From Aporrectodea caliginosa (Eukaryota; Annelida; Clitellata; Crassiclitellata; Lumbricidae), in NCBI GenBank assembly GCA_020284085.1, contig JACEVL010000062.1:3031110-3095109 (forward strand): DNA of 64,000 nucleotides, written 5' to 3'. The position numbers and the translations under genes were made by a program. This document shows positions 1 through 11,119 of the stretch, in pieces. The notes under the pieces are model-generated. The model was not told the DNA's origin, searched no databases, and was given only the letters and a program-made list of their open reading frames with translations. Position 1 is the first letter of the stretch. Every line of letters starts with the position of its first letter.

Positions 1-424
1 TTATCGACCAGCTCTTTGAAGCCGATTGGCAACCTCTATCGTCCACAAGGAGATCGTTTTACGCACAATCTATGTGGAGGACTACTGAAGAATATTTAAG
101 CATCCTACCTGTCCTCTGTATCGGGCAAAACCTGATCAATACCATTCATAATTATTAACAGAGCCAGCATTCCCGTCTTTCACACAGTGGCGGATCCAGA
201 GGGGGGCGATTGGGGCGATCGCCCCCCCACCCGAAGAGTCCAATAATTAATTTTTTTATTTGAGGATTTTATTGCTATTTGTGTTGTTTTTAAAATTAAT
301 TTTAGCCTATATAGTCTCTGCACACACGCACACAGCATTCATTGAAATAATTAAATACGCTAAAATGTAGTTGACCATCCATAATAATTAAATACGCTAT
401 TACTCTTTACTGAAAAAACCCAGA

Positions 425-822
425 ATGAAATTCATTCATTCATTCATTCATATCGAACACTTAGATAGCGTCCCTTCAAGAAAACTACTCAGAGGCGCTC
501 GATCCCAACTCCAGCACGACCAAAAAGAGCATACTTAAGGTGAGAAAAGATCGTAGGAGAGAAGGTCCTAAGAAAGGGGCGAAGCTCCAGAGGGAGGCCG
601 TTCCAGGTCGAAGAACCCATCACCGAGAAAGCGCGGTTCTGCATATTGGAGGTACGGGCAATCCGGGGCAAAAGGGATCAGTAGGAGACCCTGTTCAGGT
701 GAGCGGAGGGATCGAGAGTCCCAATAGCACTAACTTACTAAGGACAGGGCAGCAGAGCTCACGAAAATAGGCAGGAGCGAGGCCCAACAGGCAGCGCCAG
801 ACTAGAGCAGCTATCTAAAACA
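425..822 (-). pseudogene. LINE (CR1/L2-like) 3' fragment, minus strand
   Basis: The minus strand at 671-489 encodes a typical LINE ORF2 C-terminus: NRAFSVMGSSTWNGLPLELR, then FSHLKYALFGRAGVGIERL and a stop. Family members end in the same way, with a ..WN.LP..LR.....F...LK..LF pattern. Upstream sequence to about 822 continues in broken frames (LLGLAPAYFRELC). The 3' side ends at a short (ATTC)n tract near 430-450, a microsatellite-like tail. It lies inside the hAT at 185-2490 and abuts the next LINE head to head. It is a dead 5'-truncated copy. Confidence 0.72.
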
Positions 823-1490
823 CAATCCACTGAATACATATCTAAGCTTACCCGTTCTTCTTACTTCCAACTTAGGCGCCTCAGGGCTTTTCGCAGATTT
901 GTTTCCTCCTCTACCTTCACCTCAATTGTCCATGCTTTTATCTGTTCTCGAATTGACTATTGCAATTCTCTCCTTGTTGGCTTACCCAAGGTTCGTCTAT
1001 CTCCTATTCAGTCCGTTCTGAATGCTGCTGCGAGACTTATAGCTCACCTTCCTCGATTCTCTCATATCTCTACATTTATCGCTGAACAACTTCATTGGCT
1101 ACCTCTCTCTGTGCGCATCCAATTTAAAGTTCTCATTCTCGTGCTCAAATCTCAACTGGGTCTTGCTCCAAAATATCTTTGTCACCAAAGTTTCCGTCCC
1201 ATCTCTGCCACGTCATTGCATCCTCTCAGATCTTCTGACCGGCTTGACCTTTACGTTCCCCGTGTTAGGACTACAATGGCTCAATCCAGGTCCTTTGCCT
1301 GTATGTGTCCCCCTCTATGGAATGGACTTTCTCCTTCTTTGCACTCTACCATCCTCTCTGGTGGCATCTCTACCTCTTTCTCTCACTTTAAAACCTTCCT
1401 TTTCTCTCGAGTACCTCGCACTGGGAGCGCTTGTGAAAGGCTTATGCTGTGAGAAGCGCTTTATAAATGCTCAAATACAATACAATCCGC
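823..1490 (+). pseudogene. LINE (CR1/L2-like) RT C-terminal fragment with open frame
   Basis: The plus frame is open from about 823 to the stop at 1452 (roughly 209 codons) without a proper start. It contains the RT thumb/C-terminal pattern SRIDYCNSLLVGLPKVRLSP, NAAARLIAHLPR, then LHWLPLSVRIQFKVLILVLK and CPPLWNGLSPSL, typical of CR1/L2-clade ORF2. It ends in AAGCGCTTTATAAATGCTC followed by (AATAC)n, the 3' tail of the element. The copy is 5'-truncated and lacks the endonuclease and most of the RT. The same 3' tail recurs on the minus strand near 14785-14830 and 18925-18960. Confidence 0.8.
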
Positions 1491-2498
1491 TGCTCAGAGG
1501 GAAGCCAGTGGAGAACGTCGGGAATAGGCCTATATCAAGAGACGTGGTCAAATTTGAGTATACGGCCGATAAGGCGGGCATCATAACACAAGATCAGATC
1601 CAAGCACCCCAGTCGACCAGCCGGGAGGCCAGCGTAGAGGCTAGAGCGAGCAACAATAATCAAGTTTAGTTGTGACGAAGGCATGGATAAGGATGGAGGT
1701 AGCAGAAGCAGTGAGTGAGCGGGTGACAGTACGGAGCTGGCGCAATTTGAGCCTCGGTCCAAGGTGACGCCTAGGTCACGCACAGCTGTAATTAACAGTT
1801 ATGATACATAGGCCTAGGCCTACAATGGCGTTTTACCGTTTCATGAATCACAATCGGTAAACAATACATGTAGCCATTATTTTACCAGAATTTGGTTCTT
1901 TTCGGTGTGAAATTTGTTGAAATTTCTTCCGAGATGTTTGTAAGCCTAAAATAATTCTTCTAACGGTACCCGACAGCTTTGCATCAGCTGAGAGGAGCTT
2001 CTGTTCATTACGTATAGGCCTACTAAAAACATGGTTGAAAGACCAAATGGGTCAGGAAAGTTAACCGGTTTAGCCCTCATGAACGTGAGATCGAGAAATT
2101 TAAGTATAGATGCGGAGAAAGTGATTGATCACAAAGATAATGGATTGGAAACAGAAGATTGGAATTTGTTTGTAGCCTAACATATGTTATAAAGTTGAGA
2201 AACTATTAATTTGATAAGTCGTTTTAATTATAATTCCTCTGATCTTGGAAACTATTTTAGATTAAACCGTTAATAAAAATGAACTATTAATTCTTCAAAC
2301 AATTGTCGTAAATATCCATAATGCTTGATAGGTATTACATTTACTTTTGCAGTTGGCATCTATTTGCAAAAATCTTGGTATAAAATTGTTTACATTTATA
2401 TTGCGTTTGATATATTTACTAAATCGCTCTTGGGAATTGGGAACCCACAGAAATCGCCCCCCGTACAGAAAAAGTCTAGATCCGCCCCTGCTTTCACA

Positions 2499-5400
2499 CA
2501 CAGTCAGACGCTGAAGCTACGCCTTCCTACTCAAAGCTACTACTGACTACAGAATGATGTTGATAAAATTATGAGCGCTGCTTTCGTCAGATGGCAGATC
2601 GGCATCACTGATGCAATGACGTCTCTGATTAGCATCACCGTCTCTTAAAGAGACCCTATATAATTTCATTACGAATACTTCGTTAAATAAACTATGCGAA
2701 GGTTGGAGTATTTTGGTTCTCACCCTCAACTGAACTTCCAGGATCGACCGGGGTATGGTCGATTTGGATTCTAATATATATCATATGTAGCCTACTGCTA
2801 CTGAACGGCGCAACACAAATAATAAAGTTTGATTTTCAGACTGTCATATTACGCTGCATCGTTTGATTTTTTTCTTTCACTGTCAGTGTGCTTCAGTTTA
2901 CTGTTTGTATGAATTTGACGTTTGTACAGTGTTGGCATTTGTCTCTTGCTAACAAAGACGACTTATTAAGTTGCTTACTAACTTACTTACTTACTTACTT
3001 ACCTATTAGACAAGTAGCGCAGTCACACCGCAGCAATCGTGTTCGCTAGATGGCAATCATGTCTGGCAGAGTGCGAGTTCTCCATTGATATGTACGTATG
3101 TGTCCAACACATGTTTTTAGAGCGTCCGTACAGCCTCAACTTTTATCATTTTGCCACTCAAGTTTTCAAGTGAGACTTTTGACCGCCACTGACCCTCTTG
3201 ACCGCCACTGACCCTTTGAATGGATGACACGGCGCTGTAGGGTTGTAGGACAGCGCTAGCCTCCGAGATGTAAATATATGATTCTTAGTAACGATATATT
3301 TCTGAATTGGCTTCCACTTGCACACAACGAAGCTCCATTACGTAACATTCTTTCCGAGTGCAAAATAAGCTACTTAAAATCTTGATAATACTAGGCAGTG
3401 CCAGTCCCAAGACTGGATGAAGGAGGAGAGCGAAGCCAATGACCTTTTTTTACTACGCAGTGTCGTTAAACAGTTAAACATAACTACTTAATTGTTAGAA
3501 TGATATTTATACACAGATAAAATAGATATATAGCCAATATCTGCATATTATTAGTAACTGTAGCCATCGGTGAAGTATCCATAAGTTTGAAGTGTTAGTT
3601 TTCTTGCACTCGGTATACGAGTGTGCATGGATGGTAAACAAGGACGTCATATGACACATTTGAAGTAGCAAATAGAGTCATTGCCCCTGTCAACACATGA
3701 GAGATAAGATCTCTGTCGCTTTCAATGTTGCACAGTCTTCATTGCTTGGGCCCTTCTGGATACGCCAGCCAAAGCACATTATATCTGCTCTCAAACCACG
3801 CCGGTGCCTTTCATGAAATGGTGATGGTCTAGAGTAGGGCCCTATCGAAATTAATTATCCTCTGCAGTTCAAGAGCATCATGTGGTCATGCAGATGCATG
3901 GGAGAACGGGTGCTTGGCCATCCGATCGTTATCGTGGAAACCAATGATGTTCGTGAGTATATTCTGCTTTGAGTTAGGTCTATTCATTTGGATCTGAAAG
4001 TAATGCAGCATGGGCGCTGACAGGTTTTGAAAATGACGACCAGAAGATAAAACTATAGGACTATATTGCTTTCTTAGTTAAAACCCTCAAGGCAATAATC
4101 GATCGCTTTGTAAGTTCAGTTTCAGCATGTAGCCTACTCTTTCAGCAAGCACTCTTGCAATTGTAGCCTACTCACTTGTCAGTAGGCCTAATTACGATAT
4201 GAGTAGCCTAACCTATGTTAGGCCAGAAGGACTTCTGTCTTTTAGGTTTTCAAATGACAACTCTATATCTCCTTCAGTTTATGGCATTATTTCTACACAC
4301 CTCAGTCATCGAAATCTTATGACCAAGCGTGAGTTTCAACAAGAAATTTGTCTTCGAGGTTTGCAAGCGGGGGTCGACGGGGCTGAGTAGGCGTACCGGT
4401 ACTTAAGTTTACGATAGTACTTTTGCACACACTGAAATCTCGTTGTTAAATAGTGAGATCAGCAGTACGTCTGTCCCGAAAATCTATTGTAGGCCTAAGT
4501 GGAATCTGTGTTATACACAGACGTGCATGTACATTTTATTGTGCATTTATTTATAATTATTCACAGATTTCACAACGCTTTGAGGCGATTAAGGGGATTA
4601 ATGACTTTTCTAATTGTACAGAGACTCTATGGAAGTTTCTGGGAAAGATCAAATGAAGTGATAAAAGCGACAACGATGACGAAGGCGCAATGACGTCGTT
4701 AAGACTCGTTATGATTATCCCGAAAATATCGACGGTGAATACAGCGTTACAGGTGAACAATGGCTGACGATGAGTATCATATAGTATACGCTCAAACCTT
4801 TAAGTCTTGCGCCAACGTTGGTAAACCATTCGGTTGTAAAAAGAAATGCAAGAAGACGACGTTCGTTGTTCTGGTTGGCGCTTGTTCTTCTGCGCAGTTC
4901 GTCATACACAGAACCAGTCGTATCATATTGCGGTCGATAGGACCGAAGAGCCTCATGCAGTCCGGCTTCTCATCAGTGGCGTGTAATGGTCACAGGGATT
5001 AGTGTAGCAAGAAATAATCCTTACATAGGCCTACATACATATATACCTAATCAAGTGTATGTACTTTTTGCTTTAAGTGTAGCCTATAGGCCATAAGTAT
5101 ATACGATGTCACTCATTTGTGTACTCTGTAGAGGTTGACCGATATATGGCGAATAACGTTCGGCCGGCGTAGGTGGATATGTCCCGATATCTACATGATA
5201 TAGAGTGAGTCAATGTTTGTCTTTTAAGGATCGAGTGACTCTAGAGTTGATCACTTTGCGTTGATGCTTGCGTGCGCTATCACTGGCTGCTACGGTAATT
5301 TATTTGCAGCCACGCTGTTGAGAGAGTCATCCTGACTCATGAATGATGATTGGGTTGCCATGGTGACCATATATAGTGCCACCAACAAATACGCGCGCAA

Positions 5401-5640
5401 ACATCTTCTGTATCTTATAAACTGTTTTGGTTATTGGACAACCTTATCACTGACCGACTTTCAGGCATTGATTAGTCACGCGAGGACGATGATGACAATG
5501 ATAATCAATGGTGATCGATGATAATAATTAATCGATGATGAAATAGAGAGGATTGAATTAACGTGGAATTGATGCTGATAAATGAACGAGGCATTGCAAA
5601 TAGAGAAGGGACAAATTTTATCGTTAGACTACATGTCCAG
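2499..5640. other. No gene recognised (3.1 kb)
   Basis: This is AT-rich sequence with only short chance ORFs. Small features are a (TTAC)n run near 2976-3003, a duplicated segment reading GACCGCCACTGACCCT at about 3181-3216, and several TAGGCCTA words. I saw no splice-bounded coding exon, RNA gene or element termini. Confidence 0.4.
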
Positions 5641-5955
5641 CTACTGCATTTATTACCTAAACGTTTGGTATTGAGGTCTTCCTGGCGTTATGTGGGCTTC
5701 TGCACCAGCTATATTATGCTTAATGATGTGCAGGCCTGCATCCATTGCCGCCCCGATTGCGCTGTGGCCGCCGTTCAGCAGATGCGCCAAGCTATGCCTT
5801 TCCGCTTGGTTGGCATCCAATCGCCTGTTTCTAAACGCCTCTAAGACTCAATTAATTTGGCTGGGTGGTAGTAGACGGCTGGCCAGCGCTGACCTGTGCC
5901 TGGTGGTGGAAACCCTTCCTCGTGTCACCTTCTTGGAATCGGTCGGGAACTCGGG
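5640..5955 (+). pseudogene. LINE (CR1-like) RT fragment, left half split by a MULE
   Basis: The frame at 5690-5950 reads CLSAWLASNRLFLNASKTQ then LIWLGGSRRLASADL, the stretch after the RT active site in CR1-like LINEs (ANRLxLNxxKTxxLWxGS). The match breaks at about 5955 and resumes at 6718 after the MULE-like element, so this is one LINE interrupted by a later insertion. There is no start and no catalytic YxDD segment, so it is dead. Confidence 0.75.
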
Positions 5956-6717
5956 ATACGGACAATTCGCCCCCGGAAGATTCGCCCCCGGAAGATTCGC
6001 CCCCGGCTTAATAGACATGAAAACACATTTGTAGAATTGTAATAGAAGTTTAATTTGAAGGTTATTGTTTAGAACGTTTAATTTGAAGTTTATTGTCAAG
6101 TCTATAACGTTATTTTGAAGTTTAATGTCTAGTTTATTGTCTATTGTATAGTCTAGAAGTTTATTGTCTAGAATGCCAAGGCATTTCAATTGCCTAGAAT
6201 TCAAAGTTGTAAGCAATCCCTTGTAAATACTCCATATTGGTGCGGTTGTCGGCATCATCCGCAATGATTTTTAGTCTCTTCGAAATAGCCTCATGCTTTT
6301 TATTCTTTGCAGCTATCTGACCTCCTGCAATCAATTGCACAACATCAAAATTGTGCAATCCTTGTTGTCTTCTCAAGCATTCAATGAAGCGATAAATGTT
6401 AGGAGAGGCAGTGCCACAGCTTTCCTTACAACTTCTGTTCCACCCTTCGACGTTGTTGTTGGTTCGATGTTGATCTTGAAGTGTTCGTTCGTACACGTTC
6501 CACGCGTGAATAGGATAGATTGGAGAACGTTCTAGACTAGACAATAACCTTCAAATAAAACTTCTTTTACAATTCAACAAATGTGTTTTCATGTCGATTA
6601 AGCCGGGAGCGAATCTTCCGGGGGCGAATCATCCGGGGGCGAATCATCCGGGGGCGAACCTTCCCGGGGGCGAATCTTCCGGGGGCGAATCTTCCAGGGG
6701 CGAATTGTCCGGGAACC
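5956..6717. mobile_element. MULE-like DNA transposon with tandem-repeat TIRs
   Basis: Inverted terminal regions of about 100 bp face each other. Both start near CGGACAATTCGCCC(C), continue with tandem copies of a GGAAGATTCGCCCCC-type unit (about three at left, seven at right), then CGGCTTAAT.GACATG and AAAACACATTTGT. Flanks resemble a duplicated target GGGAACTCGGG / GGGAACTCTGGG. Between the arms a minus-strand MULE-type transposase tail is present. The element sits in a LINE whose reading resumes on the far side. Exact ends are uncertain by a few bases. Confidence 0.75.
6194..6544 (-). pseudogene. MULE-type transposase C-terminal fragment
   Basis: The minus frame contains WNVYERTLQDQHRTNNNVEG, then WNRSCKESCGTASPNIYRFI and ECLRRQQ. 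This matches the R-TNN-VEGWH motif and the following P-IYRFIE-LR-Q segment near the C-terminus of invertebrate MULE/FLYWCH-associated transposases. Only about 100 residues remain; the DDE core is absent. It lies centrally in the element at 5956-6717 and explains its origin. Family level is an inference from motif memory. Confidence 0.68.
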
Positions 6718-6990
6718 GGGAACTCTGGGTCAAGAACTTAGTTTTTCTCAGCACATAAATCAGCTTACTCGTAGCTGCTATTATCAGCTGTCAATTACGA
6801 GTTATTTCTCGCTCCCTGTGATCCTTATCAATGCTTTTGTTACTAGCAGATTGGATCACTGCAGTTCGATCCTGGTGGGTCTGCCACTTGGATTAGTTGG
6901 GCGCCATTACCGAGTCCTCCGTTCAGCTGCTCGTCTTATTGGACGCATTCCTAAATTGACCGATATTGCACTGCAGTGCTGATACTGTAC
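6718..6990 (+). pseudogene. LINE (CR1-like) RT fragment, right half
   Basis: Reading from 6722 the plus strand gives TLGQELSFSQHINQLTRSCY, with LINAFVTSRLDHCSSILVGL, and then RVLRSAARLIGRIPKLT. These are the collinear continuation of the LINE fragment ending at 5955. Frameshifts are present. The copy ends at about 6965 without the LHWLP block. Confidence 0.7.
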
Positions 6991-7092
6991 AAGTCTACCA
7001 CATGACTGGGAATTAACTTTTGGCCGAAAGCTTAACAAGCACCCAAACATCGTAAAACATAAATTTTTAATCATGAGAAATTCAAGAATTAA

Positions 7093-7395
7093 TTAGTTAA
7101 TTACTGGTAGTTCCGTCTGAAATACAGCTTCATCAAGTTCATCATACAGACATGTCGTCACCTCTTGTTGACTTTTAATACCAAAAAAGTTTACAAAACT
7201 GTTGTATGAACTTAGCCCAAGCATAATCGAAAACCGCTGGTGCGCATGGCGCTCACAGAGTGGGCAGGCGTCTGGAGTCCTGACGGTTAACAGTTGGTCG
7301 TTGGTCTTCCGGAAAATGTCCACTGATGCATGATGGCTTAACTGCGCATCCTCAGAGCTCCTTGCCGACAGTTTGAGGAAGTGTGCAGTTGACAT
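7093..7395 (-). other. Unrecognised 100-codon minus ORF
   Basis: The ORF contains one CPLC-x-RHAH segment that could chelate a metal, but I recognise no family. There are no convincing splice sites around it and LINE debris lies on one side. It could be a piece of a transposon ORF or chance. I would not treat it as a gene without homology support. Confidence 0.15.
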
Positions 7396-7523
7396 TTCTG
7401 AGTATTTTCACGTCCATCTCGATTCCATCTCCACTTTTTCTTCCTTCTAATCTAGACTTCTCATATCCCTCGGCCCATTCCAGGACAACGACAAAATAAA
7501 CAACATAGAACTACCGACAAAGT

Positions 7524-7700
7524 GAGCTTACGGGGTTTGACGCCACACCAGAGGCCTCCTGCCATGTAACGAGCTTACGGGGTTTTACGCCACGCCAGAG
7601 GCCCAGCAGGTCTACCACTAACAAACTACTGACGCACAAATACAAAAACGAACGGGCAAACACCATGAGCTTACGGAATATTAGGCCACGCCAGAGGCCC
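7524..7700 (+). repeat. Three spaced copies of a ~34-bp repeat
   Basis: The unit begins GAGCTTACGGGGTTTTACGC and ends CACGCCAGAGGCC. Copies start at 7524, 7571 and 7667; the third is diverged after GAGCTTACGG. Spacings are 47 and 96 bp and the intervening sequence differs. This is a small local duplication, not a CRISPR array, given the irregular spacing and eukaryotic context. Confidence 0.6.
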
Positions 7701-8028
7701 ATGGGACCGCTTACTCACAAACAACTACTAGGCCTAACAGAAACCCAGACGACATGCACAGAGCCATGGTGCAACCGTAACATGCATCACTATCGATCCC
7801 ATCTCGCCAAAGGGCAGAATCATCGCCGCCAACCACAGGTACCTAGGAATAACAGTGAAACCACAAAGGTTTTGACAGATATTTAGTATCATTACAGGAA
7901 AGAATATAGTATAAGATCATCCGGCTGGGCGGACTCTGATGTTCGGAATCGCACTGACATACAGCAGAAAGCTTCATGTTCCAGTCATTCCGGTCAGCGA
8001 TCGTTGCGCTCAGCTGCTCATGGAGGAT

Positions 8029-8671
8029 GAGGAGAAGGAGGAGGAGGGAGGAGGAGGAGGAGGAGGAGGAGGAGGAGGGAAGGAGGAGGAGAAGAAAGAA
8101 GAAAGAAAGAAGAAGAGGAGAGAGAGAAGAAGAAGAAGAAGAAGAAGAAGAAGAAGAAGAAGAAGAAGAAGAAGAAGAAGAAGAAGAAGAAGAAGAAGAA
8201 GAAGAAGAAGAAGAAGAAGAAGAAGAAGAAGAAGAAGAAGAAGAAGAAAGAAGAAGAAGAAGAAGAAGAGAAGAAGAAGAAGAAGAAGAAGAAGAAGAAG
8301 AAGAAGAAGAAGAAGAAGAAGAAGAAGAAGAAGAAGAAGAGAGAAGAAGAAGAAGAAGAAGAAGAAGAAGAAGAAGAAGAAGAAGAAGAAGAAGAAGAAG
8401 AAGAAGAAGAAGAAGAAGAAGAAGAAGAAGAAGAAGAAGAAGAAGAAGAAGAAGAAGAAGAAGAAGAAGAAGAAGAAGAAGAAGAAGAAGAAGAAGAAGA
8501 AGAAGAAGAAGAAGAAGAAGAAGAAGAAGAAGAAGAAGAAGAAGAAGAAGAAGAAGAAGAAGAAGAAGAAGAAGAAGAAGAAGAAGAAGAAGAAGAAGAA
8601 GAAGAAGAAGAAGAAGAAGAAGAAGAAGAAGAAGAAGAAGAAGAAGAAGAAGAAGAAGAAGAAGAAAAGAG
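8029..8671 (+). repeat. 643-nt uninterrupted polypurine tract, mostly (AAG)n
   Basis: From 8029 to 8671 the plus strand has no pyrimidine at all. It begins with GGA-rich sequence (8029-8130), becomes an almost pure AAG triplet array, and has only small phase shifts at about 8248, 8269 and 8341. All long Lys/Arg/Glu and Phe/Leu ORFs here are artefacts of the triplet repeat. Long GAA/TTC tracts are known to adopt triplex (H-DNA) structures; here that is inference. The true length may be affected by assembly. Confidence 0.95.
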
Positions 8672-8804
8672 CAGTCTCTTTATCTAACTTGAGAGGCAGC
8701 CATGGGTATGAAGTGTTAGTGACTTCCTTTTTTATCCTCGGCATATGAGGACTGGTGGCCAGTCTTTTCCCTCGCCGTTTCATCTTCCCACAGACAGTGT
8801 GCTC

Positions 8805-9987
8805 CAGTGGCGGCTCTACAGGGGGAGGGGCAGAGGGCAAGTGCCCCTCCAACTGAGTTTGTAGCCTCCCCGCTGACCCCCAAATTTTAGTCCAATATAT
8901 TATGAAATCTTGTATTATTTAATTTTGATATTTTCAAAGTATAACTTACTTGCTTAAACATGATGCATGATGAAATCTGGAATTATTATTAATATGGGTT
9001 CAATGCACAGTTGCACACAGTGAATTTTACCTGCAGATGAACCAGTGATGCAACTTAAATGGCTCAAGGATACTAAAATGTAGTTATAAGCACTCTGTAG
9101 TCTGTACTACCCAAACAGTGTGTCCGTAAAATGCCCAGGCGCTTTTCGGGCACTGCTGCAGATACAACTATGAGGCATTGTTCTGAAATGTACCACATAC
9201 TGCATTTAGGCAACTTATATATCATCCAGTAATTATATCATTTCCGAACAAAATGGACAATTCTCTGACCACTTGCTTACTATTAGGATTGGTATACAAT
9301 CTTTAACACCAAAACACAAGTCTTTCTTATATTATGATTATTAAGTCCTTTGCACTATTGTATAGCAGACTTTAGCCATGAAATTTACCATGCAAGTTAG
9401 GCTTTGGTTACAACAAGCGTTCAGGCTCATTTGCAACCAATAATTATATACATGTAGCTACAATGTTAGACCTGCCTTGCTTTCTGGAACCATATAAACT
9501 TGCGTGTCATGAAATATACAGACTGCTGCAGCAATAGGCGGTTTAGCAATGCCATCAGTTGAATGTGTTCGTGCGAATCGATTAACATGCATGGATGCCT
9601 TTGTGGACCAGTTTCACTCTAGGCATAACAGTCGCAGAGGCGAAAATCTGTACATAACTTGGGGGCAGATTTTTGCGGGGGCCGGATTTTTGCATTTTAG
9701 GGGACAGAAGGGCCCCAGTCAAAACTTTGACTGGACAGTCGTAAACTTGCACTTAATTAAAAGTGTATGTATTGTTTGTAGTTTATAGGTTTACTTTTAA
9801 TAAAGTGAGTCTGCTTCCAATTGTGTCTTAACTTGAGGCTGTTGATGTAAAGAATTCATGTAGCTCCAATACAGATCTCTTGTCACCACTCTCAGTTTCG
9901 ACGCAACCAGACATCCAACTGGCCCCATCGTCAGTTTTCCTGGCCCCTCCGTGACCCCCCTGTTGGAAAAGTCTAGAGCCGCCACTG
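8805..9987. mobile_element. hAT-type DNA transposon (1.2 kb), exact 8-bp target duplication
   Basis: The left end reads CAGTGGCGGCTCTACAGGGG; the right end reverse-complemented reads CAGTGGCGGCTCTAGAC, a 14-bp perfect terminal inverted repeat. GTGTGCTC lies immediately left (8797-8804) and right (9988-9995), a perfect hAT-length duplication. A CCCC-rich subterminal block is present at both ends. I see no transposase domain inside, so it is non-autonomous. Subterminal sequence resembles the lone hAT end near 53190-53305 (GGGGGCCGGATTTT). Confidence 0.9.
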
Positions 9988-10549
9988 GTGTGCTCATTAG
10001 AGCCGAGATGGAAGCTAAAGCGAGAGAAAGTTTTGAGTTGAAGTGTGAGTAGGCTTAAAAAATAAAGTAAGGCAAGCTACACCGACCGTATCGTCAAGTA
10101 AGATTAAGTAAAATGAATTTCATTATGTGCCCTACACGATCAAGGTAGGCCTTACCTGTAAGAACCAGTCTTTCACCAGAAACCAGAGAGGCTACAGAGA
10201 GGCTTCCTTCAGCAGTCATTGCAGTGTGAGCTGGACTTGTCTGGAAACACTAACCATTGAAGGCCGGAAACTTAAGCCATCACAACACAGCAGCGTACCT
10301 ACTGAAACAACAGAAAAGGAAAACACAGAACTTAAAAACCAGAAAATATGGTGCGACATTACTAAAAATCTATATTTCTTCCCAGATTTAAATCATTGAC
10401 ATTATTTAAGTAATTGTTATTAGCATCTTAAATCCGCCAGTGTATATATGCACCAGGCATCCTCCGATGGCGCACCAAAAAACAAACGGTAATCAGATGG
10501 AACGAAATTATATTTAACATATGCACGGTCATGCCACATCATGTCGGTA

Positions 10550-10932
10550 TAGGGTTGCCACCTTTTCGAACTAAGAAGTCGGGACGCAACTTTCTCTCGT
10601 AATCATCGGCGCCGATGCTCACGAGTTTTTCAGGTTTGGGGGACTAAATCTAAAAAAATTTCCGGATGACCTTTTTTTTTTTTTTTTTTTTTTGCTTTTA
10701 CACTTAAATACTTTGGCAAAACTGCTCGAAACTATCATGTCCGTCACTAATCGAAGAACAATTAGCAGTAGTTAGTACGGATATTGTGTTTTGAGTCACA
10801 AATTTTTTAAAATTTCGTCGCACATCTCAAAGTCGGGACATTTGGCTGTCCCGACTAGGTCAAGTCGGGACACGGGACATTTGCCTCGAAATCGGGACTG
10901 TCCCGACAAAGTCGGGACGGGTGGCAACCCTA
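10550..10932. mobile_element. 383-bp hAT-like MITE
   Basis: The ends are TAGGGTTGCCACC and its exact inverse GGTGGCAACCCTA. TGTCGGTA occurs directly outside on both sides (10542-10549 and 10933-10940), a perfect 8-bp duplication. The interior repeats GTCGGGAC / GTCCCGAC motifs near the right end and has a poly-T run at 10672-10694. No coding capacity. Size, TIR and TSD length fit a hAT MITE. Confidence 0.87.
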
Positions 10933-11119
10933 TGTCGGTAATTTAATGTAGTTAATGCAATATGCTATGGTTGCTCTGACGCGCGCTGAAAATGCAGCTA
11001 AATAATCGGATAAATAATATGGCTTAGCATAGCATGCGGCTAAATATGTCGGCTAAATAATATGGCTTAGCATAGGCTGTCAAAGCATAGAGAAGCAAAT
11101 TAGCTTACTTAATACTTAA

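Larger units (their letters stand above)
185..2490. mobile_element. hAT-type DNA transposon (2.3 kb), exact 8-bp target duplication
   Basis: The left end reads CAGTGGCGGATCCAGAGG and the right end, reverse-complemented, reads CAGGGGCGGATCTAGAC, so the termini are imperfect inverted repeats of the CAGNGGCG type usual for hAT elements. The 8 bases CTTTCACA stand directly before the left end (177-184) and directly after the right end (2491-2498), a perfect 8-bp target-site duplication, the hAT signature. No transposase was recognised inside. The interior instead holds two LINE 3' fragments (425-822 and 823-1490), so this is a non-autonomous copy that was later invaded, or one that formed around LINE pieces. 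The edges are certain; the subfamily is not. Confidence 0.88.

Noticed and set aside
7524..7700. CRISPR-like spaced repeats
   Set aside because: Only three copies, unequal spacing and eukaryotic context; a local duplication is enough.
7939..8852. Large ORFs of 238-280 codons on both strands
   Set aside because: They are poly-Lys/Arg/Glu or poly-Phe/Leu translations of the (AAG)n tract; any frame of such a repeat is open.
10127..10399. 90-codon plus ORF after the hAT element
   Set aside because: No recognisable domain or splice-bounded structure; composition is unremarkable.
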